This document shows positions 1 through 8,529 of a stretch of DNA of 26,197 bases, piece by piece. This stretch comes from Parachlorella kessleri (lineage: Eukaryota; Chlorophyta; Trebouxiophyceae; Chlorellales; Chlorellaceae). Position 1 is the first letter of the stretch, and every line of letters begins with the position of its first letter. The stretch covers positions 1 through 26,197 of the forward strand of contig BBXU01000945.1 in assembly GCA_001598975.1 (NCBI GenBank), written 5' to 3'. The position numbers and the translations under genes were made by a program. The notes beneath the pieces were generated by a model, which searched no databases, was not told where the DNA came from, and saw only the letters and a list, made by a program, of their open reading frames with translations.

Positions 1-111
1 TTTCTTAGTACCAGCTTCCTGCCCTGAGTCACACCAATGCCTCATTTCAATTCATAAATGAGACTTAAGAGTATATGTACAGCTCTTGATATCAAGTATT
101 AGGATCGCAGT

Positions 112-1113
112 ATGTCTCAGAGCGCAAACCCGGTTGGGCAGGCTAGGACCGTCTGGCCCCCCGAGACCCTCCAGCGAGGCTGTATTGACTGCGTTTGTTG
201 TTGGCTCTTACCCCTCCAAGCGGCTCGGGACTGCGCCCTCCAAATAGTCGACAAGGACTCCTCCATCGAGACGTTCTGGGTGCAGGTCTTCATCTCCCTC
301 ACCCTCATCATCTTCACAATTGTTAGTAAGTTTGGGTTACTGACACCTTGAGGTCCACACCTTGAGAAGATACGGCTGCATCCCTTTCCTTTTCTGTTAT
401 TGCATTGTCTTGGGCAAGTGGCCAGCCTGGGGTAGGTGACTAAGCTATGCAGTACTGCATGGCTCGCGGAGGCACCCACCTGAGCTCCGGCCAGTTGGCA
501 GGGGTATGCACAAATGACAAATGTGGAGCTTGCTGCAGCTGCTGCCAATGTCTGCTGTGGCCAAGACCGGCGTAAGAGCCTACCTATATTTTGTGCTGCA
601 GTGCTTGCCACCGGGCACGATACCTCCGTCTACCTGCCGATTCTGTCTGCCACAGTGGGCTACTGGCTTCCAGCCCCAGCACGCAAGGTATGATATCAGC
701 GGCATGTGCCACGGCAGGCCCGCAGTTCACTCATGGACTGGCACAGGAGGGACCGGGCCGTGAGTATTCAGCAGAGCTCCACTGGATCAGCTAGCTTGGG
801 CAGCAAGCGTGTGCAGGGCGCCTGCTCTTGCTGCTGCTCCCAATGCATGCCATCGACAAGGTGCACGATCCTGCGCCCAGGCGCTCTCCCTGCCTCACAT
901 GTGCAGGCACCAGCGTCGGCTGTGGACTCGAGCGTAGCAGCAGCAGGTGGGAGCCAAATGACGGTGCCAAACAGCGCTGATGGGGAAGGACCTCACCCTA
1001 CCCATAACAACGGCGCCAGCGGCTCACCCGCTCCTCGGCCTAACACCCCACCTGACCATGAGCGAATGCCGTTGCGCAATGATATTGAAGAGGCTCGTGC
1101 TGCAGCGCACTGA
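112..1113 (+). CDS. Small membrane protein of unknown function (3 exons, 168 aa)
   Basis: Proposed exons are 112-325, 602-687 and 907-1113. Codon phase agrees at both junctions: exon 1 ends in phase 1 before a consensus GTAAGT donor, and exon 2 ends in phase 0 before GTATGA. The acceptors are CTGCAG and GTGCAG. The protein has a cysteine-rich N-terminal part, then a hydrophobic segment (FWVQVFISLTLIIFTIV, about residues 55-71). A short second hydrophobic stretch follows, with the striking motif GHDTSVYLPILSATVGYW. The tail of about 69 residues is hydrophilic and rich in Pro, Gly, Ser and Asn, and ends at TGA. This suggests a one- or two-pass membrane protein with a soluble tail. The DTSVYLP block looks conserved in style, but I do not recognise a named family. 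The ATG at 112 is the first in frame; the first 45 codons read less convincingly than the rest, so an upstream exon or another start is possible. No TGTAA signal was found downstream before the tRNA gene. Confidence 0.55.
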
Positions 1114-1965
1114 GTGTGCCAGCGCGCTGCAGCGTAGGGGGCACCGTCAGGGCATCTGGAGTGTGCGTCAGAGCGTCCTCTGAGAGCACTGTGCCTGGCC
1201 GTGTGTTGACATGGTGGTGATGACAGCTGGACCGCCCCTCGTCCCAACATATGTGGAGCTGCCAATAAGAAGAAGCCGGCGGCCATACCTTGTGCAACTG
1301 ACACCCCTTGCGGTCGTGCTACCTCGCTGTAGCATGTTGTTCTGACTGTCCACCCAGGGTATCTACCCCAGGCTTGTTCAGTATCCTGGCGACGAGTACT
1401 GCTTTGGCAGGTCCGGTGCTGCCATCCTCGTGGCTCCCCGTATGGCGCCCCTGGCTGAAAACGGTGCGGTGCTTCCGCTCGCACATTTGACTCCGGCTTG
1501 TCATGACAGTAGTTCCGTGCAGGTTGGCTGTCTCGCAATTGTACTCGAAGGATACTGCGATACCGCAGCAAAGGCTTCGTAAGGTCTTTTCCCTTCATTT
1601 TACTTGCAACTGTGTGCAACAGCGGTACATTTTGTACTGATTGCGTGAAGTCACTCCTTGTCGAGTTCTCTTCGTCTTCCTTTTCTCACCAAACTGGTGC
1701 TCAATGTCATATAATAACCTCCCTACAGCCCGGTTCGTGCACACGACCTTGGACTCTGATTTTCGCTTCCACTGCGGCAGGTCGCGGGCAACTGTGTCAC
1801 TGTTCCTGTGCTCTTGCAGCTCGCTGGAGCGAGGTGGTTGAATCAATGAGTCAATACCCCCAGGATGACTGCCTTATGGTAGAATTCCCAGCTTCTTACC
1901 TTCTACGGATGGCAGACCCCTATACGAACGCTGACGCAGCACATTCCGTCATCACGACCAGGTCA
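1114..1965. other. Intergenic stretch / possible 3' UTR, no gene seen
   Basis: No reading frame here joins convincingly with splice sites, and no domain is visible on either strand. It probably contains the 3' untranslated region of the membrane-protein gene and the upstream flank of the tRNA gene. Open frames present on both strands are short, lack ATG starts, or cross obvious low-complexity codon strings. Confidence 0.4.
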
Positions 1966-2037
1966 GGGACCATGGTCTAGTGGTATGATTCTCGCTTCGG
2001 GTGCGAGAGGTCGCGGGTTCGATTCCCGCTGGTCCCC
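1966..2037 (+). tRNA. tRNA-Pro, anticodon CGG
   Basis: A full cloverleaf folds. The acceptor stem is 1966-1972 (GGGACCA) with 2030-2036 (TGGTCCC). The anticodon stem is CTCGC/GCGAG around the loop TTCGGGT, giving anticodon CGG. There is a five-base variable region, and the T stem GCGGG/CCCGC surrounds the loop TTCGATT. The discriminator base at 2037 is C, as usual for eukaryotic tRNA-Pro. The internal A box (TGGTCTAGTGG) and B box (GGTTCGATTCC) are intact. No intron is present, and 3' CCA is not encoded. It reads CCG codons, which suits a GC-rich coding genome. The gene lies alone between a protein gene and a minisatellite. Confidence 0.95.
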
Positions 2038-2042
2038 AACGA

Positions 2043-2047
2043 TTTTT
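2043..2047 (+). terminator. Pol III terminator of tRNA-Pro
   Basis: A run of five T starts six bases after the tRNA 3' end, the usual place and form of an RNA polymerase III stop signal. Confidence 0.75.
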
Positions 2048-2142
2048 GCTGTCTTTCACCCCCCGCAAAGTTTTTTTAGGTTGCCCGACTGTTGCCCGCA
2101 TTGCGCAAGAGGCGGTGCACCGTCGGCCCTTCCAAGACGATT

Positions 2143-3190
2143 GGCCCATCCGAGAAAGCACTTCTTATGGGTCGGGGGCTTATCCATGATGCATATAACT
2201 GACTTTTTTGCGCCAGCTAGCTTTTTATCGCCTGCTGCCCGCGATGTGTGGTGAGGGACACACGACCCGTTGGCCCGTCCGAGACCGTAGGCCGTCCGAG
2301 GAATAACTTCCCGATGAGGCAGGGGCCCGTCCGAGGAATCACTCCCCGATGGGGTCCCTGCCCCATCCAAGGAATCGCCATGGTCGGGGCTGGGGTCGTC
2401 CAGCGGCATCGCCATGTTGGGGCTCGGGCCTAGCCAAGAAAGCTCGTTGGCATGGCCGGCCCGCCCCAACGCATGCCATGGATGGGGCTTGGGCCGGCCC
2501 AACCCAAGGAAGCTCCTTGGCAGAGGCTGTATACCAAGCTCCCTGGCATGGCCGACCCGTCCATGGCCATGCCAGGCATGGGCCGCTGGTGCGACCCGGT
2601 TACACGCTGGGTGCACAGTCTGTGCATGGGCCTGGGGCAAGTCCAAGGGCATGCCATGGAACCTCCTTGGTATACAAGGCCAGACAAAGCACTCGTCATG
2701 CACTGCAAGCCCACCCATGCCTTGATGGGACTCGCCATAGATAGGGCGGGGCCGTCCAAGGAATCTTTATGAAATCAGCGAGTGCTTTTGAGTGGGGCAA
2801 GGGCCCATCCGAGAGCATCTAGTGCTGCTTTCCTGGCCCGTCCAAGAAAATTGCATTGGATGGGGCGGGCCCATCCAACGCATCTCCAAGGAGTGACCGC
2901 CCCAACAAGGGGACCCGGCCCTCGGTGGGGCAGCAGGGCTACCCCAAAAGTCACCGTGGGAGGGCCCGGGGTGCACCCAAGGAAACCCCTGGCCGGCCTA
3001 TCAACCAATAATAACCAGCACGCAGGCAAGACTCATGCACATTCTGCATCCAGCCCTGTCAGCCCAGCTCAACTCTCACTCCCTGATCGCACTACCTGCC
3101 ACCCATGCTAATAATATTAACAAATATAAAATATTTACAGAAGGATATGCCATGGATGGTCAAGGCCTGGTCCGAGGAATCTCCATGCAA
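2143..3190. repeat. Degenerate GC-rich minisatellite, about 34-nt unit
   Basis: The block CCCRTCCRAGGAATC followed by CCATGGATGGGGC and a G-rich end recurs with spacing of roughly 32-36 nt. The most regular part runs from about 2270 to 2560, with recognisable units starting near 2271, 2291, 2325, 2361, 2397, 2430, 2462, 2496 and 2530. Looser copies continue at about 2655, 2752, 2805, 2835, 2868 and 3166. Units differ by substitutions and small indels, so this is an old array. It begins about 100 nt downstream of the tRNA gene. Frames across it (Pro/Gly/His/Met-rich) are translations of the repeat and not genes. No coding exon is visible in this block. Confidence 0.65.
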
Positions 3191-3227
3191 GGGAACGGGA
3201 CTTGCTGGCTCTCCATCGCCTACCAAC

Positions 3228-3476
3228 ATGCGTCGCTTTGCAGTAATTCCCCTTGCCACCTTTGCTTCTATGTCTGTAGCTTGCCAAGTTGCACTGCCCT
3301 GCCAGGCTGGTACACATGACCTGGCTTGGGCCGGACGACCCATCCCTGTTGTAGCAGCTCATATGAATGTTGAAGAGCATCCAAGTGTTCCCGGCGCTCA
3401 AGCTGGATGGTTTCCTGTAAGACTTCCAGCTATGTTGGGGCTTGCTGCTTGTAGCTGGCCCAACTTTCTCCAATAG
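3228..3476 (+). CDS. Possible secreted-protein start or first exon (weak)
   Basis: An ATG at 3228 opens a frame whose first residues, MRRFAVIPLATFASMSVAC, resemble a signal peptide. The frame is open for 82 residues to a stop at 3474. A GTAAGA donor-like site at 3413, in phase 0 after GWFP, could instead end an exon there. I do not recognise the product, and there is no repeat or domain to support it. It lies at the left edge of a region of coding-like islands and may be the start of that gene, but the phase does not connect simply to the island at 3564. Confidence 0.2.
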   Translation: MRRFAVIPLATFASMSVACQVALPCQAGTHDLAWAGRPIPVVAAHMNVEEHPSVPGAQAGWFPVRLPAMLGLAACSWPNFLQ

Positions 3477-3563
3477 CACCAAATTCTGTTCTGGTTGCTT
3501 CAACACAGTTCCTGTAGCTAGCTGTTGCCTAACCACCCTCACCTTCTTGCCCCTTTGTCGCAG

Positions 3564-3662
3564 CGCCCCAAACGGGGCTGGCCACCCTCGCAGACGCCAG
3601 GGTCCGTTCCACTGGCCAGTTAGCTGCTCCAGATGTATCGTATCAATGCGTGTACCTGGGCT
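3564..3662 (+). CDS. Exon-like island (LADARVRSTGQL), gene unresolved
   Basis: A strong acceptor precedes 3564: a branch-like CTAAC, a pyrimidine run, then TCGCAG. A perfect GTAAGT donor follows 3662. With one base carried in, the 99 nt read PQTGLATLADARVRSTG followed by QLAAPDVSYQCVYLG, with no stop and a natural amino-acid mix. The outgoing phase is 1, the same as the incoming phase of the island at 4643. The family is not recognised. The region between the two islands (3663-4642) contains more coding-like text near 3845-4040 (for example ARLKSYERKGKENRVAAAT) that would need a frameshift to stay open, so decay of this gene is possible. Confidence 0.3.
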
Positions 3663-4642
3663 GTAAGTTACAAGCGGTGAGGGAGCCCAGCTGGATCATT
3701 TTAAAGGGAATGCGAGTGACATGAAGGGGCCAGACAGCAGTCAAACAGCAGTGTGGCGGGTGCACCATTTGCTGCCAATGCCCACATACCCACAGAGTGC
3801 CCTTCCCCCCATGCTCCAACTTTCACGCATATGCGCGCACGCACATGCTGCTGGACTGGCTGACCGAGGAGCCCACCCAGCTGACCGATTGCCCGAGGCT
3901 CAGCTGGTGTAGGTGCTCACCAGGCTCGCCTCAAGAGCTACGAGCGCAAGGGGAAAGAGAACAGGGTGGCTGCCGCCACCGTCTTCCCCAAGGGGCCACC
4001 TACTTCCCTATGCACTACACCGGGAGCACCCTGTTAAGCTGGTCGGCGCCATGACTCTGGTAACAGTGCTCTGGCGGTGCACTGTGTAGGAAAGTCGTTG
4101 GACTCCTGCGAGTGCAGGTGCCGGCTGCCGTGCTGTTCTTGATCCCGTTACGCTTGTGGCTTTCAAAGGCGAGCCTAGTGAGCAGCAGCGCTAGCTGCGC
4201 CCTTGACCACGCAGGAGGGCTCCGCTACCGGATGGTGCCGAGACTACGCCGCAGCATACCTGTTCCAGTCCACGCTCTTTGGTTGTGATGCTGAAAGCCA
4301 CAGCAAGCCAGCTGCAGGTGGGAGACAAGCAGGCTGGGTTGGGTTGTTTGAAGGGATGCGGGTGGCAGTCAGGCAGGCTGGGTGGCATTGGTCCGAAGTG
4401 ATGCGGTGCCATCCTGCAGGACTCCTGTGGCCCAAGCTGAGCCCTGGGGCAGACTCTCAATTGAGGGCCTTCCTTGGTGCCCCTAAGTCCAGGCACCAGC
4501 TCCAGCGAGGCGGACCCTGTCGTTTCACTCCCACCTGCCTGTACCCCCGTCTTGGCATGCTGGTGTGGGAGGCAATCTGAACTGGCTCAGCAATGCATGG
4601 GCCGCTAACACCTCACAGGGTGTACCCTGCTGCTGCCTGCAG
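3663..4642. other. Intron or decayed coding region, unresolved
   Basis: The + strand contains pieces that look like protein. LLDWLTEEPTQLTDCP reads near 3849-3896. ARLKSYERKGKENRVAAAT reads in another frame near 3930-3980, followed after a one-base shift by YFPMHYTGSTLLSW near 4003-4044. No set of splice sites keeps all of these open. Either this is a long intron of the surrounding gene or a pseudogenised part of it. The rest (4050-4642) shows nothing I can support. Confidence 0.3.
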
Positions 4643-4818
4643 GGAAGTGGTACGTCTTGGTGTCCGTCTGCCGCGTGCTCTGTGGCCTGATATCGGCCAC
4701 CTACGATTTGGAGCATGCCAGGTGCAGCAGCGACGCCGACTCAGGGCTGCCGACCCTACAGGCCTGTGCCAGGGAGCGGCTGGCATCACTTGATGAGATA
4801 GTGCTGGGGTTGGCGCAG
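4643..4818 (+). CDS. Exon-like island (ISATYDLEHARC), gene unresolved
   Basis: The acceptor CTGCCTGCAG precedes and the donor GTGTGC follows. The 176 nt accept one incoming base and leave in phase 0. They encode KWYVLVSVCRVLCGLISA, then TYDLEHARCSSDADSGLP, then a helix-like ACARERLASLDEIVLGLAQ. Amino-acid composition is coding-like and there is no stop. Joining it to the island ending at 3662 is phase-compatible and would make W at the junction. No known domain is recognised. It could be a live exon of a gene I cannot complete or a relic. Confidence 0.35.
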
Positions 4819-5465
4819 GTGTGCTGCAGCGAAACCTAGGACTACTGCCTGCGTGAGGAGGAGGCGAGTGCAAAAGGTGGGATGGATGCAAAGCTCAGGT
4901 CTACCTGCTCTGCATCCGCTTGTGCGCTGTAGCTAGCCAAGCCCTGCAGCAGTAGCAACAATGTCAGCAGCGCTTTGGGTATGAAGTAGTTGGCTGGCTC
5001 GCCGGCATGCAAGGCAGACCGGTGCATGGACTGATGCGCAACACCCCTGAAAAGGCTCAACTGCTGCTCTGTGTGCATTTATTGTTGTGTATACATACGT
5101 AGGTGACGCTTTGCTTTGGGCTGGGGTCCTGGATGGTCCTAGTGGGCAACGTCACAACCTCACAACCAGCTTCTGGGCAACCCACAGCCTCAACGCTGAT
5201 GATTTGGGATAGGACAATCTACAGCGCAGCTATGAATTGGGTTATACTGACTAATAGAGCCATGTCTGCCCATGGCTTGGGATAGTCAGGGCTCCAGCAG
5301 CCCAGTCTGACTAGGCATGATCAGGAGGGGGCCAAACAGTGGCCACTGAGAAGCTGGTCATGCAATGGTGCAAAGGCAGCGAGCCTCGGAGGACGGAGGC
5401 AACAACCCTCCCAAACAGTGGGTACACCAGCAGCAAGATAGTATCATTTCCCACCCTCCCTCACC

Positions 5466-5831
5466 ATGGGGGACCAGGCTTTCAGCGAAGGCCTGTTAAG
5501 CATGTCTTTGAACCAGGGCCCAGCAGGGCCCCAACAACAGCAGGAGCAGCAGGGACAGCCAGGGGTTCTCCCAGCAGGGGGTCCCCTGCCCTGGCAGGCG
5601 GACTGGCAGTAGCCAGCACCGGTCGCCGTTGGTGCCCAGCTGGGCACTGGCCCCCCCCCGCCCGCGCAGCCTGCTGCAGCCGGCCCGGCCGCGCAGGTGC
5701 TCGTTTACCCGGCGCCCTGGGGAACACAGGCTCCTGTCAGCCACGCGGCACAAGCAGCTGCCTATGCAGCGGTGCTGCCACAGCTTCCGTCGGCAGAGTT
5801 TGAGGCAACAAGGGCGGAAGCCCGCGGCCTG
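5466..5831 (+). pseudogene. Gln/Ala/Pro-rich coding remnant with in-frame TAG
   Basis: An ATG at 5466 starts a frame reading MGDQAFSEGLLSMSLNQG, then a Gln-rich stretch, up to a TAG stop at 5610-5612. The same frame is coding-like again straight after the stop: AQLGTG, a Pro/Ala-rich run, VLVYPAPWGTQAPVS and AAVLPQLPSAEFEA. The part after 5634 has an inverted homologue at 5905-6093. A splice junction could remove the stop (GGCAG lies just before it), but I found no clear matching donor. I favour a broken gene copy. The product is not recognised. Confidence 0.35.
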
Positions 5832-6093
5832 TCCCAAACCCACGGTTTCAGGGCAAATGTGAGAGCAGCGCAGCGACCCCAGCAGGGTCGTTCGTGGCCC
5901 AGCTTAGGCCGCGGTCTTGCTGCACTAACGCCTCAGACTCTGCCACAGGATGCTGCCTCAGCACAGCCTCAAACTGCCGCCTGTGCCGCGAGGCTAACCG
6001 GAGCCTGTGTCCCCCAGGGCGCCGGGTAAACCAGCACCTGCGCGGCCGGGCCCTGCTGCAGCAGGCTGCGCGGGCGGCGGGGCCAGCTGGGCC
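5634..6093. repeat. Imperfect inverted repeat, about 190-nt arms, 73-nt spacer
   Basis: The left arm (about 5634-5831) matches the reverse complement of the right arm (about 5905-6093). Within the core, a 53-nt segment starting GGCCCGGCCGCGCAGG differs at only two positions. The outer parts align with small indels. Both arms encode VLVYPAPWGTQAPVS followed by Ala/Gln-rich sequence, then AVL, PQ or RQ, and AE..EA, so the duplicated unit is a piece of coding sequence. A transcript across both arms would fold into a long imperfect hairpin. Confidence 0.8.
5848..6093 (-). pseudogene. Inverted copy of the VLVYPAPWG coding remnant
   Basis: On the minus strand the right arm reads VLVYPAPWGTQAPVSLAAQ in one frame. 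After an apparent one-base indel it continues as FEAVLRQHPVAESEALVQQD, then RGLSWATNDPAGVAALL, and stops at TGA. The homologous part of the left arm needs no shift there, so this copy, or less likely the other, carries a frameshift. No start, promoter or splice sites are evident. Confidence 0.35.
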
Positions 6094-6152
6094 ATCTAGG
6101 TACCGCTGATGGAAGCAAGCCACAGCCTCAACGGTGATGATTTTGGGAGCAG

Positions 6153-6490
6153 TTGAATGCCGTCTACCCTGGGGCCATGGAGGTGAGTAGATCTACCATT
6201 GCCAGCAGTGCATTAAGCACTCTTATAGAAAAGGACCGCTCGTGTAAAAGGGGTGTGAGCGCTCATATGCAACCCCAGCTGTGTCCTGACATTAATGGTC
6301 AGCAAAGACACAGCACCACCTGCCGAGCTCATCAGTTCTGTATGCCCCCTCCATGCAGCCCATCATTCCTACCAAGGATGGCAGCCACCAGATGCTGGTG
6401 CTGACCAACACTGCATGGACGAAGGACTGCCTGCTCACTGCGGAGGGCAGCAGGACACCCCCCATCCTCCCCCCGCCAGGCAAGCCATAT
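6153..6490 (+). CDS. Two exon-like islands (NAVYPGAME; IIPTKDGSHQM), gene unresolved
   Basis: A short island, 6153-6182, reads LNAVYPGAME and ends at a consensus GTGAGT donor in phase 0. The acceptor CCATGCAG precedes 6359, where the frame continues in phase 0 as PIIPTKDGSHQMLVLTNTAW, then TKDCLLTAEGSRTPPILPPP. This second piece stays open to a TAA at about 6551. The amino-acid mix is that of a folded domain, not low complexity. I cannot name the family. Directly upstream, HSLNGDDFG would read into LNAVYPGAME after a one-base shift, which again points to decay or a splice I have not found. Confidence 0.35.
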
Positions 6491-6710
6491 CAGCAAGCTA
6501 GGGTGTCAATGGAAGGAAGCTTGACAGCATTTCCGGCCATGCACAACAACTAACTGGGGGAAATGATGTCATGAAGTGGCCTGTGAGCTTCTTTATAGTC
6601 CTAAGCTTGAGCCAAGACCTTACAGCCGTGTCGCCTGCAAGCTCCTCCCAAAAAGCCAGCAAGTTCAGGGCAGTGCCCCGTATTGTTGTTGCTTTTGGCA
6701 ATGCTAGCCT

Positions 6711-7690
6711 GTGTGGCAGCATCCGCTGCGTGACATGCGACTAAAAAATGGGAAGGGCCCCAACCACAAGCTCAGCCCCATCACGCGGCAAAACAAGCGA
6801 CAAGCTGCTGCAGCTGCAGCACTGCAATCTCATCGACGACGACGCAGCATCCCCCGCACCTGGGGTTCAGGAGCAGCTACCCAGATCAGTTCCACGCCTG
6901 TCAGCTTGCCGCAGCGGCTGGTGCCCCGCAAGGATTATGAGGTCAACCTGGATACGAGTGGGGAGATGCTGGGGAACTGCAGAGGTTGCTGCTCGGCAAC
7001 CAGAGAGTCCCTGAAATGTTTGCACATCATCTAGTGACCGGTGGCTTCAATTCGGCTGTACAGGTGGTCCCTGCCGCAGTCAAGCCTGGCGCCAGCGAGG
7101 ACATGGCAGGGGCAGCGGCCGGGGGGCAGGACAGGGGCCCCACTGTGGCATAGCAGCAGCAGGAGAAGCGACGGGGAGGAGGACGTGCATGCAGCTTATG
7201 CCGCCGATGGCCAGCATGAGTGGATGATGCTTGCGCCCGGCGGTGATAAGGCCAGCAATGAAGGATGGCCTACTGTGTTGCTGCAAACTGCATCTTCCCA
7301 GCTTGGCACAGGCGGCGGGGAGTGCATCATGCCAAAGCCATCAGCCCAAGGCACTAGAGAAGAGGTGCCTGGCCTTGAGGACTGGAAGGCTAGGATCTGC
7401 ACCGGCTGGGGAGCCACTTGGGTAACACTCGGCAGCTGTTTTGGCAGTTCACAAGAGGCATGGCCACATGGAGTGTTGCATGCCTCCTGAAGACCCTGGT
7501 GGTAGGAACGGCATCAATGGAGGTTTCAAGATGCTATGGCTTGTTACCCATGAAAAATCTGTGCAATACGACCACAAGTCCCCATCTATCGCAAACAAAG
7601 AAAGTACCAAGTACACTATGTTTACAACCCAGAGCTAGAGATGCGAGCAACACAGGTAAGAGGCAAGCCGCAGTATCAAGCAAACAATGA
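6711..7690 (+). other. Further coding-like + strand frames, unresolved
   Basis: One frame is open from about 6711 to 7034 and contains STPVSLPQRLVPRKDYEVNL then DTSGEMLGNC. Another is open from 7041 to 7490 and contains DGEEDVHAAYAADGQHEW then MMLAPGGDKASNEGWPTVLL. A third near 7450-7638 contains ECCMPPEDPGGRNGINGGF. None has a convincing ATG start. A GTAAGA donor-like site lies at about 7656. These may be later exons of the gene whose islands start at 3564, or the remains of it. I give no product. Confidence 0.25.
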
Positions 7691-7720
7691 TGTTGCATCA
7701 CGGCGCCGCCAACTGTCTCC

Positions 7721-7801
7721 AGTTATAGACACAACCCAACAGTGATAGACACCACCTCACAGTGATAAGGCACAACCTAAAAGTTACAGACACATCCCAA
7801 G
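7721..7801. repeat. Four tandem copies of a 20-nt unit
   Basis: Units start at 7721, 7741, 7761 and 7782. Each is a variant of AGTKATAGACACAACCCAAC; the third is one base longer. The fourth unit carries AGTTACAG, which on the minus strand is the TGTAA poly(A) signal of the phosphatase gene. The array therefore sits at the 3' end of that transcript. Confidence 0.8.
7784..7788 (-). promoter_or_regulatory. TGTAA poly(A) signal, PP2C gene
   Basis: TTACA on the + strand reads TGTAA on the minus strand, the standard green-algal polyadenylation signal. It lies about 740 nt after the phosphatase stop codon, a normal 3' UTR length in volvocalean algae. It falls inside the fourth unit of the 20-nt repeat. 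Confidence 0.5.
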
Positions 7802-8529
7802 TTTCCCCGTTAGCAATGCCAAGAGCGAACATAGTGGCAGGCCACACTGATCCCTTAGAACCCTCCAATGCATACTACTGCTACACAAGGCCGCGAATGC
7901 CTGCCCGTCATAAACAATTGCAGGAGCTACAATGAAATTGACAGCACCTTGGAATTGAACATGCCACACACATTCCCCCTACATACCACATCAAGCCGGG
8001 GATAACTTGCCATGTCCAGGGCACGGCCTCCTCCAATGATGAACTGCAGTGCTAGGAACGCAACACTGGACAAACTAGGGACACAGGCAAACCCCCGCCC
8101 TGAGCGCGTTGCTGTGGGCAACAACACATACACATATCAAGAGCAGGCACGCCTCATATCTAAAGAGATTGACAGTACTGTTCCGGTCTCCTAAGACACA
8201 TGCACGCAGTCAACCATGCTGCTTGACCCAATGCAAGGTGGCGGATTGGCGGGTAAAAAGCCTGAGCGAAATCGGGTACTGCAGCAGCCAGTAACCAGAT
8301 TCGTCATCGTCATTAACCGAGACTAGCAAAGTGAACCTCTCCACCCTCTTCTCCAGGCCGTGCACCTTTCTCACAGCCCACCGCACCAGGGAAATCACCC
8401 CAGTTCGAAGTTCCGCCCAGCACTGCTGCTGCAGTCAACAGCACACATTTCCTGCCACCCATGCTGGCCCTTGAAGGACCCCTCCCCGTACAATCTAGGA
8501 AGGGGGCCTCAAGGTCGCGCCAAACCCCC
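7802..8529 (-). other. Probable 3' UTR of the PP2C gene
   Basis: This stretch lies between the phosphatase stop at 8530 and the minus-strand TGTAA at 7784. Its AT content is higher than that of the coding exons, and no reading frame on either strand looks real. Confidence 0.55.

Larger units (their letters stand above)
5182..6148 (+). repeat. Split direct repeat flanking an inverted duplication
   Basis: A 28-29 nt sequence beginning CCACAGCCTCAACG occurs at 5182-5209 and again at 6120-6148. The copies differ by one substitution and one extra T. Read on the + strand both give HSLN followed by Ala or Gly and then DD, so the repeat looks like a duplicated coding fragment. The inverted repeat at 5634-6093 lies between the two copies, so the block was probably made by more than one rearrangement. 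Confidence 0.6.

Noticed and set aside
993..1619. Minus-strand 208-residue open frame
   Set aside because: No domain, no ATG-supported start, no splice support, and it overlaps the last exon of the membrane-protein gene in antisense.
1966..2047. tRNA-derived SINE
   Set aside because: The tRNA is fully paired with intact promoter boxes and its own T5 terminator, so a genuine gene is the simpler reading, though the adjacent repeat keeps the question open.
1952..2161. Minus-strand 69-residue frame reading GIEPATSRTRSEN
   Set aside because: This is the antisense translation of the tRNA-Pro gene, a well-known false protein in databases.
2056..2744. Long Pro/Gly/His/Met-rich frames on both strands
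   Set aside because: They are translations of the degenerate 34-nt minisatellite.
5610..5612. TAG read as glutamine, as in some ulvophycean algae
   Set aside because: The well-supported exons of the phosphatase, LACS, Tyr-rich and coiled-coil genes contain no internal TAG, and the phosphatase ends at a TAG. The TAG at 5610 is in a rearranged region and is better read as a broken copy.
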